This document shows, piece after piece, positions 41,480-50,644 of a stretch of 64,000 nt of DNA; position 1 is the stretch's first letter; each line of letters starts with the position of its first letter. The notes below the pieces were generated by a model, which saw only the letters and a list, made by a program, of their open reading frames with translations, searched no databases and was not told the DNA's origin. Source of the DNA: an uncultured Lachnospiraceae bacterium (GTDB lineage Bacteria > Bacillota > Clostridia > Lachnospirales > Lachnospiraceae); NCBI GenBank assembly GCA_950097145.1, contig CATNCF010000008.1, positions 1 through 64,000 on the forward strand. Reading direction: 5' to 3'. The position numbers were made by a program, and so were the translations under genes.

Positions 41480-44400
41480 ATGAAACGGAGAATGAGACGC
41501 ATGGCGTGTTTTTTGATGGCGGCGTTTATGCTGTGTTCCGGCTTGGATTTAACAGTTTTTGCAGCTTCTGCAAACAGTGTTAAATCTGTTGCATTAAAGG
41601 TGGGAAAGAAAAATTATACGAAGAAAACCTATCAAATGAAGGCTGGAAAGAAAATTACGGTAAAAGCAGTGTGCAAACCCACAGCCGCAGTAAAGAGTGT
41701 TTCCTATAAATCTTCGAATAAGACAGTTGCCACTGTTACCAAAAAAGGCGTGGTCAAAGCCGTAAAACCAGGAACTGCGAAGATCACAGCAACGGTAAAA
41801 GGCAAGAATAAAAAGCCAAAAAAGGCTTATATGAAGGTGAAGGTGGCAAAGGAAGCGCCCCAAGCGGTAAACGTCTCATCTGTGGTACTGGATAAAACAG
41901 AACTTTCACTTTCCGCAGGGGAGTCTGCACAGCTTACGGCAAAAGTTCTTCCTAACAACGCAAAGGATAAAACCGTTCGTTTTTCCAGTTCAAATTCGGC
42001 AGTGGCCACAGTCAGTCCGGCAGGGCTAGTTACGGCTGCGTCAGAGGGGACGGCAAAGATCACAGCGGCAGCAGGAGGGAAGACGGCGGTCTGCTCTGTG
42101 AAAGTGACTGTTCAGGAAGTTCCAGTAACAGGGATCAAATTGAATATGGCGTCGATAACATTGAATAAAGGACACGAAGCGGAACTGGTGTCTACGGTGC
42201 TGCCCAGAACGGCCACAAATCAGGAGGTTTCTTACTCCAGTTCCGATGACAAAATTGTTTTCGTAGACGACAGGGGGCTTATGACAGCAATTGCAAACGG
42301 AACGGCAAAGATTACGGTAACGTGCGGGGAAATTACAGCAGACTGTCAGGTAAAGGTTGTGACAGAAGCGTCCAGCGTTATGCTAAATGCCAGCAATATC
42401 AGCATATACCCCAAAGAAAATGTGCGTTTGAAAGCTTCTGTCTTTCCAGAAGACGCCTGGAATAATGAAGTCATTTTTATTTCCAGTAACGAAGAAGTGG
42501 CGACTGTGACAAACAGCGGCGAGGTTCAGGCCCATAAAACAGGTTTGGCCATCGTGACTGTAAAGACAAAGAACGGTGGATTTGAGGCTTCCTGCGAAGT
42601 TCATGTAAAACCACAGACATCGGAGATTCGTATAACATCCATAGAGGGGGATGCCGTCTATAATGAACAAGAGAAAACATATGACTTATTTGCAGGACAG
42701 CAGCAGGAAATTACCGCAGAATCGGACATAGGGGCGGAAGTTTCTTTTCGCAGTTCTGATAACAGTGTCCTTACCGTAGAGCAAATTCATGAGGGAAGTG
42801 TTTATGTGAAAAGTGTCAAAACGGGGATTGCTTCTGTCATTGTTTCTTCTCTGGGAGATCATTCAAGCGTAACAAAACGTATCTGGTTTCATGTGAAGAA
42901 AGATATGATTTTGGTAAGTAATCCTGCCCCGATTTTTAAGAAGGGGGATATCTATGAATTTACTGTATCTTTAAGGAAAGGCTCAGAACATGAAATTGAG
43001 GAGGAGGAGCTAAAGGGAAGTGTAATTAATCTGAAGTCAAAGGAATATTCCTTTGATGCAGAGTACGTGGAAGGAAGTTATGACAGCATAGAAGGCACGG
43101 CATCCTATCGGATTGGCAGCGTAGGACATGTTATTTTGGAGTCTGGAAACGGTGCGCTGACCTATCAGCTTGCGTCATTTGCCGGCGGTCTGGCGGATGG
43201 ATCTGCGGAAGGACAGGAACTTAAAACTTCTTACGCAGAGCTGGTGGAAGGTATCCGAATCACTTCTCTGGAGCAAGTGGAGGGCATTTATTCACAGGAG
43301 TTATATGTGGGTCAGGAAATTTCCATTGAAGCAGAGCCAATTAATGGAAGTGCCACTGTGAAAGAACTGGATTTTGCTGTGACGGCGCAGGAGCCGGAGG
43401 CAGAAAGCGGGAAGGTAGTTTCTATTACACCGCAGGATCATCATAAATTGACAATTTCTGCTGTTGGCGCAGGAACGGCTGAGATTGAGGTGTCTGCAAA
43501 GGATATGTCTGAAATAACTGAAAAAATATATGTAACGGTTCGGCAGGAGACAGTTCTTGCAGAATCAAAGCCAGGTGGAAGGCTTGTAAAACATGTAAAT
43601 ACAGACGGAAGTTTTTATTTTACGGCGGCGCTGGATGTGTCACTCGAATCCGGGCATGAGATAGATGCATCTGAATCATCCTCCATACGCGCAATGAGCC
43701 TGCTTATAAGAAAACGGGGGGAGGAGACCAGGGAGGCGCCTTTACGCTTTGAACAATGTGTTCCTGCAGAAGACCGGCGTTTTGCTAAGCTGACATTTAG
43801 CACTGTAACCTATCCGGCAGGAACAGATGAAGGAAGCAGTAAAGATCCCTGTCCTTTAATCACAAAAAACAATGCGGCCACAGGAGATTATTATTTGATT
43901 AGTCCTTCTGCGGTAAGTATGCGTTTTATAGGATATCCCAACGAAGAAGGAGAGGAATATCCGACGGTTTCGTATCGCGAAACGGCCACTTCCCAAAGTA
44001 TCGAAGGATATGTAGTAAATAAAAAGGGCGAGAGGCTTCCAGGTATTCAAATCAGCGTGGGAAGCAGTTATCATGCGGTTACAGACAGAGACGGTTATTA
44101 TTTTATTGATTTGGGTACCAGCCGGGCGTCAGAGGTCACGGCTTCTGATCCGGAAGGTACTTATTGGAATGCAGTTTACAGCGGCGCCATGGATGTATCT
44201 GCTGGAAAAAAAGTGGCAGTAAATTTTACCATGTCGGAACAGGATTTGGATACCCTTTACCTTTATGGCTATGTAAAAGGTAAGATTGACGGTACGGTTT
44301 CTGCTCTTGGCGGAGCAGTTGTTGAATTGCAGTGTAAAAGTGATGATTCTGACTGGACTACCATTGCTCAGGTGATTTCCAGCGACGCTTCTGAGACAAA

Positions 44401-47107
44401 AGGAAAATATGTGTTTGCAAACGCTGCAGCAGTTGTGGACGAATATAAGGGCCAAGAGGAACTGCCTCAGCATATACATCGATTTGAAACAGGAGACGAG
44501 AATTATCTTAGTAATGACAAATCCAATTCCTATCGGGTGGTAGTGAAAAAACCAGTGACATTAAATAATTTGACGGACGTTTATGGAGAGAGCGTAAGCG
44601 AAGGCAAGGCGTTAAGCGAAAGACAGGCAGATACCAGTCTAGGGGATCTTATATTGGAGAAAGTGCCAGAGACTTATACAAACATCAATCAGGCTAATAG
44701 GAAAGAGTTTTGCTGTCTCTTGTCCTGGGATAATCAGAACTATATCTCTACAGGATCTGGAACAGCAAATAAGACGGCAGCGGCAAATGTGACAGGAACT
44801 GCTGCTGGACTTGGGACAGCGAAGTATAAGCTTTCCTTGCTGGCTCCAGACGGAGTTACCGTTTTAAAAATGGCGGAATTTACAGACACTCTTGTGGATG
44901 ACAGCAGCGAGACGGTAAAAATCAGTAAGATGGAAAACCCCAGAGATTTGATAGCGGCGGGATTTTTTGGAGAGGCGAATAGCAGTCCTGCATTGCCCCA
45001 AGGCACATATTATTTTGTTGTGGATGATTCTGTCAACGCGTATATGATCGTGCCTGTGACTGTGGACAGTAAAGGTCTTGCAGTCCTTGATGAGGCGCGC
45101 TGTACAGTAACAATACCTTTTACCAAGGAAATCCATACGCAGACAGCAATCGGCTCTGGTACAAATTCGCTGAAGAAACTGGAGATGACGCAGACGTCAG
45201 GGGATAAACTGGCCAGAGTCACAGATATCAAAGGCACAGCCCAAAAAACAGTTCAAATAGAGCCTGTAGAGTACAAAGTGTTCCAGGTGGAAGGAGACGT
45301 AAAGGTCTATCTGCGGAATTCCAAAGACGAAGCGGGCAATCCAATCGGCATGACGGTGGAGAAAAACGCAGAAGGAATCAGCGCATCACATAAATTAACG
45401 TTAAGCCGTCTGCAGCAGGGAACCAAGTACTGTATGGAACTGACAGGGGATTTGATCCTGGGAGAATTGGATCAGCAGACAGCAGCATTTAAAAAAGCCG
45501 AAAATAACCAGCTTTTCTTTACCAGGGCGGATGCCACAGGAACAGAAAGTTCTAATTTCAGGGTAAAGGGCACAGCAAACATCAACTGCGTAGAGATACC
45601 TGCAAACGCTTTTAGTGAAATTTCAGATAATTCCATCTCGTTCAAGTCGGTGACGTTGAAAAAAGGAGATGTAACGTTAGGGGTTTATGAAGCCGCGGAA
45701 GAAGACCAGACGCTGGCAGCAGGTCAGGCAGGATTTCGCATTGATATTCCAGACACGGAAACGGCATTTCAATGTCTGGACGAAGGGGACGATTACTCCA
45801 TCCGTGTGGAGGTCAATGGATATGAGAGCAGTTATGAGGAGACGTTTAGCCTGATTCAGTATGGTGAAACAACCGTTACTTATAATTATGAGGAAACCAG
45901 TGGACAGGATAAACAGAATGTACGTTATCAGCGCATTGCAAAACATCGGGTCAGCGGTACGCTGACGGATGCCGACGGAAATGCGGTGGTAGATGATCAG
46001 GCAGGCACCATAGATGCAGTTATTTATCTTTATGACGCACAAAAGCGGTTATGTGGGATCGAGCGTATGGGCCACGGTGATGTAAATGGAGATACCAAGG
46101 CATTTCAGTTTGTGGACGGCGTAAATGCGGTCATTGAAGAAGATGGAACCTATACCCTTGTGGCACGCTGCAGCATGTTGGGAACCAGCAAGGGAAAGCC
46201 GTTTCAGACGATTAAGAAAGAGATACAAGTCGTAAATGGAAGCAGTGAGGATATCGCTGTGAAGGTAGAAACAACGAATAAGCCGGGCGCAACGATTTCA
46301 GCAGTAATTTTACAGGAAAACCTGACCAGGACAGGCGGGGCTGACAGCAGCAGCGTCTCAGTACTGCCGGAACATGCAATTGTGTACGCATACGAGGTTT
46401 CTGATTATTATTTGCCTTCGCCTTTAGATCTTTCAGAAGATGAATTAGATGAGAGCAGATATGCGGAAGGGATGTGTGACCAGTATCGTGAGCTTGTAAA
46501 GGAATTGGATGGACATTTTGCTGGAATCGGAAGATATGAAATGCATTCAAATGAACATGACAGGATTTACTGGGAGACGAATGCTGAGGTTGCTATGGGT
46601 AATTATGCCATTTATGCCCAGACGCAAATGTTCGTTGTCAAACAGGATGGTACAACAGAGTTTCTCGATGTGGACAGAACATATTTTGGAGAAGACGACG
46701 CTCTTGGGTATTTTAGTGTTACGGACAGCATTGAACGGTATTCTTATGCGTTTCATATTGTTCCAGAATCGACAAAGACTGATTTTATGCGTGAGATTAC
46801 GGTGGCTTATAGTTTTGAGAATGAGACAAGAGACAATGAGTTTTATGACATGATTGTACTTTACGATGCAGTTACGCAATTGCCAGTTGCATATGATACC
46901 TATTGCAGCGAAAATGAGACGGAGAACGTTGGAACCAGACATATCGTAACATTTAAGGTTTATAATGAGAATGCCACATACCGCGCCGTTGTGTACCGCA
47001 ATGGGTATTATGTGGGAATGGCGGCGGATCCGTTTGAATATCAGTATCAGCAGACAACGAAGAAACCAGATGGAAATATTCAGATCACATTAGAGCAGTG
47101 CAGATAG
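41480..47107 (+). CDS. Giant secreted Big2 / carboxypeptidase-regulatory-like protein
   Basis: 1,875 residues. Signal peptide ACFLMAAFMLCSGLDLTVFA. A lysine-rich first Big2-like domain (about 30-120) and three or more Big2 domains (about 130-375) with the signature 'VTGI.L....I.L..G....L...V.P....N..V.YSSS...I..VD..G...A...GTA.ITV'. A CarboxypepD_reg-like domain (about 840-905: SIEGYVVNKKGERLPGIQISVG, TDRDGYYFIDL) is followed by another carbohydrate-binding-like fold (about 920-1000) and a further one near 1490. No membrane tail, LPxTG or S-layer motif. Could be a type VII-linked adhesin or an ordinary Sec-exported surface protein. The ATG at 41480 has aaaggag 9 bases upstream. Confidence 0.8.
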   Translation: MKRRMRRMACFLMAAFMLCSGLDLTVFAASANSVKSVALKVGKKNYTKKTYQMKAGKKITVKAVCKPTAAVKSVSYKSSNKTVATVTKKGVVKAVKPGTAKITATVKGKNKKPKKAYMKVKVAKEAPQAVNVSSVVLDKTELSLSAGESAQLTAKVLPNNAKDKTVRFSSSNSAVATVSPAGLVTAASEGTAKITAAAGGKTAVCSVKVTVQEVPVTGIKLNMASITLNKGHEAELVSTVLPRTATNQEVSYSSSDDKIVFVDDRGLMTAIANGTAKITVTCGEITADCQVKVVTEASSVMLNASNISIYPKENVRLKASVFPEDAWNNEVIFISSNEEVATVTNSGEVQAHKTGLAIVTVKTKNGGFEASCEVHVKPQTSEIRITSIEGDAVYNEQEKTYDLFAGQQQEITAESDIGAEVSFRSSDNSVLTVEQIHEGSVYVKSVKTGIASVIVSSLGDHSSVTKRIWFHVKKDMILVSNPAPIFKKGDIYEFTVSLRKGSEHEIEEEELKGSVINLKSKEYSFDAEYVEGSYDSIEGTASYRIGSVGHVILESGNGALTYQLASFAGGLADGSAEGQELKTSYAELVEGIRITSLEQVEGIYSQELYVGQEISIEAEPINGSATVKELDFAVTAQEPEAESGKVVSITPQDHHKLTISAVGAGTAEIEVSAKDMSEITEKIYVTVRQETVLAESKPGGRLVKHVNTDGSFYFTAALDVSLESGHEIDASESSSIRAMSLLIRKRGEETREAPLRFEQCVPAEDRRFAKLTFSTVTYPAGTDEGSSKDPCPLITKNNAATGDYYLISPSAVSMRFIGYPNEEGEEYPTVSYRETATSQSIEGYVVNKKGERLPGIQISVGSSYHAVTDRDGYYFIDLGTSRASEVTASDPEGTYWNAVYSGAMDVSAGKKVAVNFTMSEQDLDTLYLYGYVKGKIDGTVSALGGAVVELQCKSDDSDWTTIAQVISSDASETKGKYVFANAAAVVDEYKGQEELPQHIHRFETGDENYLSNDKSNSYRVVVKKPVTLNNLTDVYGESVSEGKALSERQADTSLGDLILEKVPETYTNINQANRKEFCCLLSWDNQNYISTGSGTANKTAAANVTGTAAGLGTAKYKLSLLAPDGVTVLKMAEFTDTLVDDSSETVKISKMENPRDLIAAGFFGEANSSPALPQGTYYFVVDDSVNAYMIVPVTVDSKGLAVLDEARCTVTIPFTKEIHTQTAIGSGTNSLKKLEMTQTSGDKLARVTDIKGTAQKTVQIEPVEYKVFQVEGDVKVYLRNSKDEAGNPIGMTVEKNAEGISASHKLTLSRLQQGTKYCMELTGDLILGELDQQTAAFKKAENNQLFFTRADATGTESSNFRVKGTANINCVEIPANAFSEISDNSISFKSVTLKKGDVTLGVYEAAEEDQTLAAGQAGFRIDIPDTETAFQCLDEGDDYSIRVEVNGYESSYEETFSLIQYGETTVTYNYEETSGQDKQNVRYQRIAKHRVSGTLTDADGNAVVDDQAGTIDAVIYLYDAQKRLCGIERMGHGDVNGDTKAFQFVDGVNAVIEEDGTYTLVARCSMLGTSKGKPFQTIKKEIQVVNGSSEDIAVKVETTNKPGATISAVILQENLTRTGGADSSSVSVLPEHAIVYAYEVSDYYLPSPLDLSEDELDESRYAEGMCDQYRELVKELDGHFAGIGRYEMHSNEHDRIYWETNAEVAMGNYAIYAQTQMFVVKQDGTTEFLDVDRTYFGEDDALGYFSVTDSIERYSYAFHIVPESTKTDFMREITVAYSFENETRDNEFYDMIVLYDAVTQLPVAYDTYCSENETENVGTRHIVTFKVYNENATYRAVVYRNGYYVGMAADPFEYQYQQTTKKPDGNIQITLEQCR

Positions 47108-47118
47108 CAAAGAAAATG

Positions 47119-47148
47119 CAGGCTGGGTTAATTCCCAGCCTGATTTTG
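47119..47148. terminator. Bidirectional terminator
   Basis: caggctggg (47119-47127) and cccagcctg (47134-47142) pair perfectly with a 6-base loop. attttg follows on the plus strand and cattttcttt on the minus strand. It separates the giant gene from the convergent murG. Confidence 0.8.
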
Positions 47149-47156
47149 CAGACGAA

Positions 47157-48236
47157 TTATGTATTATTATTTTTCCTGGCAGCGTGATCGATCAATTGTA
47201 CTACAGTTTCTACAGAATTAAGCAGTTCGCTTTTCTCCATGGCATGGATATAGAGGCTCCGCTCTTTGAACAGTTTGTGGATTGCATCCAATAGTACAGA
47301 TTCATTTAACTGTTCTTCCTCAATGACCATGCTGTAACCCTGGCGCTCAAAGGAGCGTGCATTTAAAATCTGGTCTCCCCGGCTGGCGCTGGCGGAAAGA
47401 GGAATTAGAATATTGGGCTTTCTCAGAGCCAATAATTCACAGATGGCATTGGCGCCGGCTCTGGAAACCACCAGATCCGAAGCGGCAAAAAGATCACTCA
47501 ATTCTTGGTTGGCATACTCGAACTGGGCATATCCGTCAGTGTCTTTTAGAGAAGCGTCCAAATTTCCTTTGCCGCACAAGTGAAGTACCTGACAGGTTTT
47601 TAGAAGCTCGGGCAGAATGCCGCGCACCATTTCATTGATAAACTGTGAACCGCTGCTTCCGCCGATGATAAGAATCACGGGCTTATCCGTTTTAAAATGG
47701 CAGAGGTCAAGGCCTTTCAGGCGGTTCCCAGAAAGAAGTTCTTTACGGATGGGTGAGCCAGTTAAAACTGCTTTTTCAGCCGGAAGATATTTTAAGGTTT
47801 CCGGGAAATTGCAGCATACCTTTGAAGCATGGGGAATGGCAAGTTTATTAGCAAGTCCGGGTGTGATATCAGATTCATGGATAATTGCCGGAATTTTCCG
47901 GTGATTTGCAGCCATTATGACTGGAACTGATACAAATCCCCCTTTGGAAAAAACAACGTCGGGTTTCAATTTTTTTAAAAGGGCGCGCGCCTGTGCATAG
48001 CCTTTCAAAACTTTAAAAGGGTCTGAAAAATTCTTCCAGTCAAAATACCGGCGCAGTTTGCCGGAGGAAATTCCATAATATGGAATGCGGTATTGTTCGA
48101 TGAGTTTTCGCTCAATACCATCGTAGGAGCCGATGTAATGGATTTCATATCCAAGTTCTTTTAGGCGGGGAATCAGAGCCATATTTGGGGTGACATGTCC
48201 GGCGGTCCCGCCGCCTGTTAAAACAATTCGTTTCAT
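47157..48236 (-). CDS. murG: UDP-GlcNAc:undecaprenyl-PP-MurNAc-pentapeptide GlcNAc transferase
   Basis: 359 residues. MurG makes lipid II from lipid I at the inner face of the membrane. [19 protein letters not shown] at the start, [46 protein letters not shown], and [23 protein letters not shown] are MurG motifs. The start at 48236 is chosen because ggaggaaact precedes it; 27 upstream codons lack support. It is alone here, outside a division/cell-wall cluster, and is the only long minus-strand gene of the window. Confidence 0.97.
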   Translation of the reverse strand: MKRIVLTGGGTAGHVTPNMALIPRLKELGYEIHYIGSYDGIERKLIEQYRIPYYGISSGKLRRYFDWKNFSDPFKVLKGYAQARALLKKLKPDVVFSKGGFVSVPVIMAANHRKIPAIIHESDITPGLANKLAIPHASKVCCNFPETLKYLPAEKAVLTGSPIRKELLSGNRLKGLDLCHFKTDKPVILIIGGSSGSQFINEMVRGILPELLKTCQVLHLCGKGNLDASLKDTDGYAQFEYANQELSDLFAASDLVVSRAGANAICELLALRKPNILIPLSASASRGDQILNARSFERQGYSMVIEEEQLNESVLLDAIHKLFKERSLYIHAMEKSELLNSVETVVQLIDHAARKNNNT

Positions 48237-48465
48237 AGTTTCCTCCATTCTTAATGCCTTTTCACAATCAGGATTCTGCCAAGGGCTTTTTTCAAATACA
48301 CTCTGGAGCAGACCCACACTATCTATATCTTATACTGTTCCACCAAAAAGTCAAGGGATTTCCGGGTCGAATACAGGCGAAACATGCGACGAAAAAAAGG
48401 GGCTTCCCACTTCACAGATTAGAAAATAATATTTATAATAGCAGTTAGGAAGGAGGACATGCTAT

Positions 48466-48801
48466 ATGGAAAAAATAATTAATTTTTTACAAAGCTACAA
48501 TGAGATCCTGACAGGGGCGGTTCTTATTTTGATGAGCCTGGTTCTTATAATTTTCCTGGCAGGGATTTTAAGACAGATAAAAAGGCTGAATCGAAGCCTC
48601 GGAAGCATCACGGAAAATATACAGGCATATTTTGACGTGATTTTGCAGGAAGAAGAACCTCAGCAGCCAGAGAGTTCAGAAGTACAGCCAGAACCAGTGC
48701 AGAGCACGAGAAAAGAAGAAGAGAATGAGTTACAGGCGCAGGAGCGCATTAAGCAGGAAGAAGAGGTGTTCAATGCGGTACTGCAGGAATATTTTTCATG
48801 A
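48466..48801 (+). CDS. Small membrane protein with acidic tail
   Basis: 111 residues. One membrane helix (about 17-37: VLILMSLVLIIFLAGIL), a basic stretch (RQIKRLNRSL) and a long Glu/Gln-rich cytoplasmic tail (60-105). Ribosome site ggaaggagga. Function not recognised. Stands alone between murG (divergent) and pgi, with a separate promoter for pgi downstream. Confidence 0.65.
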   Translation: MEKIINFLQSYNEILTGAVLILMSLVLIIFLAGILRQIKRLNRSLGSITENIQAYFDVILQEEEPQQPESSEVQPEPVQSTRKEEENELQAQERIKQEEEVFNAVLQEYFS

Positions 48802-48877
48802 TTTTTAGAAGTAGTTTCGCTATCCAAGGCTAAAAAGTGCAACAGATATTTTTTATATTGGGCTTGTCTTAGAATCA

Positions 48878-48906
48878 TTGACTAAATGCAGGAGATTTGC
48901 TAAACT
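48878..48906 (+). promoter_or_regulatory. Sigma-A-type promoter of pgi
   Basis: TTGACT (48878-48883), a 17-base spacer, TAAACT (48901-48906). It lies about 50 bases before the pgi start. Confidence 0.55.
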
Positions 48907-48957
48907 TATTCTGTAATGGAAAATTGTAACAATTATATGAACAAAGGAGTGGGTATC

Positions 48958-50304
48958 ATGGAAAAAGTAACGTTTGATTACGGAAAAAGCGCCGGTTTTG
49001 TCAGCCAGGAAGAAGTTTCTTATATGACAAAGCTGACAGAAGATGCAAAGGAACTGCTTGTATCAAAAAAAGGAGCCGGAAATGATTTCCTGGGGTGGCT
49101 GGATTTGCCGGTAGATTATGATAAAGAAGAATTTGACCGGATCAAGAAAGCGGCAGCAAAGATCCAGAGCGATTCTGAGGTGTTGGTTGTAATTGGTATC
49201 GGAGGCTCTTATCTGGGGGCAAGGGCAGCCATCGAATTTTTGAGGCATGGATTTTACAACAATGTGTCCAAAGAAGTTCGCAAGACGCCGGAGATTTATT
49301 ATGCCGGCAACAGCATCAGCAGCAATTATCTGTCAGGCTTGATTGAAGTAATCGGTGACCGTGATTTCTCAGTAAATATTATTTCAAAATCTGGAACTAC
49401 CACAGAGCCGGCCATTGCATTCCGTGTATTTAAGGAAATGCTGGAAAAGAAATATGGCAAAGAAGAGGCGGCTAAGAGAATTTACGCAACTACAGATAAA
49501 GCAAGAGGAGCTTTGAAGAACCTTGCAACAGAAGAAGGCTATGACAGCTTTGTAGTGCCTGACGACGTAGGAGGAAGATTCTCAGTCCTGACAGCAGTGG
49601 GCCTGCTTCCAATTGCAGTAAGCGGAGCAGATATTGATAAGCTTATGGAGGGCGCAGCATCAGGAAGAGAACTTGCATTGAACAAGCCTTTTGCAGAAAA
49701 TGACGCGATGCAGTATGCGGCTGTGCGCAATATTCTGCTGAGAAAGGGCAAAGGCGTAGAAGTGCTTGCAAATTATGAGCCGAGCCTTCATTATATTTCA
49801 GAGTGGTGGAAGCAGCTCTACGGCGAGAGTGAAGGAAAGGATCAGAAGGGAATTTTCCCGGCGTCTGTGGATTTGACCACAGACCTTCATTCCATGGGAC
49901 AGTTTATTCAGGACGGCGCCCGGATTATGTTTGAAACAGTATTAAATGTGGAAAAATCACGCTGCAAAGTAGAATTGAAGGAAGAACCTGTTGATTTGGA
50001 TGGTTTGAATTATCTTGCAGGAAAAGATATGGATTTTGTAAATAAAAGCGCAATGAATGGAACCATTTTGGCTCACACCGATGGGAATGTTCCAAACCTT
50101 ATGGTTAAGATTCCAGAGCAGAATGAATTTTATCTTGGACAGTTGTTCTATTTCTTTGAATTTGCCTGTGGAGTCAGCGGCTACCTTCTGGGTGTAAATC
50201 CCTTTAACCAGCCAGGCGTAGAGAGCTATAAACGCAACATGTTTGCTTTGCTTGGCAAACCTGGTTTTGAATCAGAACGAGAAGAATTATTAAAGAGACT
50301 ATAA
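48958..50304 (+). CDS. pgi: Glucose-6-phosphate isomerase
   Basis: 448 residues, usual for the shorter Gram-positive type. It interconverts glucose-6-phosphate and fructose-6-phosphate. Motifs: [53 protein letters not shown], and [19 protein letters not shown]. The start at 48958 has acaaaggag upstream; an in-frame ATG at 48916 is poorer. A strong terminator follows. Confidence 0.98.
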   Translation: MEKVTFDYGKSAGFVSQEEVSYMTKLTEDAKELLVSKKGAGNDFLGWLDLPVDYDKEEFDRIKKAAAKIQSDSEVLVVIGIGGSYLGARAAIEFLRHGFYNNVSKEVRKTPEIYYAGNSISSNYLSGLIEVIGDRDFSVNIISKSGTTTEPAIAFRVFKEMLEKKYGKEEAAKRIYATTDKARGALKNLATEEGYDSFVVPDDVGGRFSVLTAVGLLPIAVSGADIDKLMEGAASGRELALNKPFAENDAMQYAAVRNILLRKGKGVEVLANYEPSLHYISEWWKQLYGESEGKDQKGIFPASVDLTTDLHSMGQFIQDGARIMFETVLNVEKSRCKVELKEEPVDLDGLNYLAGKDMDFVNKSAMNGTILAHTDGNVPNLMVKIPEQNEFYLGQLFYFFEFACGVSGYLLGVNPFNQPGVESYKRNMFALLGKPGFESEREELLKRL

Positions 50305-50314
50305 TGATTGAAAT

Positions 50315-50360
50315 GAAAAAGAACTCCCGATATTATTTCGGAAGTTCTTTTTCAATTTGT
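50315..50360 (+). terminator. Rho-independent terminator of pgi
   Basis: gaaaaagaactcccga (50315-50330) pairs with tcggaagttctttttc (50338-50353) with one mismatch and a 7-base loop. A T-rich stretch follows. Between here and 50519 nothing else is recognisable. Confidence 0.85.
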
Positions 50361-50519
50361 TTCATAAATATTTTTTTTCACATTGGGCATTATAAATAGA
50401 AAGACTCAAAGTCAATTTTATAATCATAGTAAGAAAGATTTCATTTTTGTGGTACTATTAACATAAATTGCTCCAGAAAAGCCAGGTAAATTAGTTAGAT
50501 TTTTCCAATAACCATGCTC

Positions 50520-50548
50520 TTGACAATTTACAAAAATTTTGCTATAGT
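50520..50548 (+). promoter_or_regulatory. Sigma-A-type promoter of the SleB-type hydrolase
   Basis: Perfect TTGACA (50520-50525), a 17-base spacer, TATAGT (50543-50548). The leader downstream contains aagtttgtaa (50553-50562) and ttacaaactt (50601-50610) as an inverted repeat. TGTAAC-N5-TGTTTT (50610-50626) is close to the WalR box TGTWAH-N5-TGTWAH. Such sites often control wall hydrolases; this one is one base off and unproven. Confidence 0.65.
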
Positions 50549-50644
50549 GTAATAAGTTTGTAACAACTTTAATATTTTTGAATGATTTTTTTAATTATAA
50601 TTACAAACTTGTAACAAAGTTGTTTTATTTCTCAGGAGGTCAAC

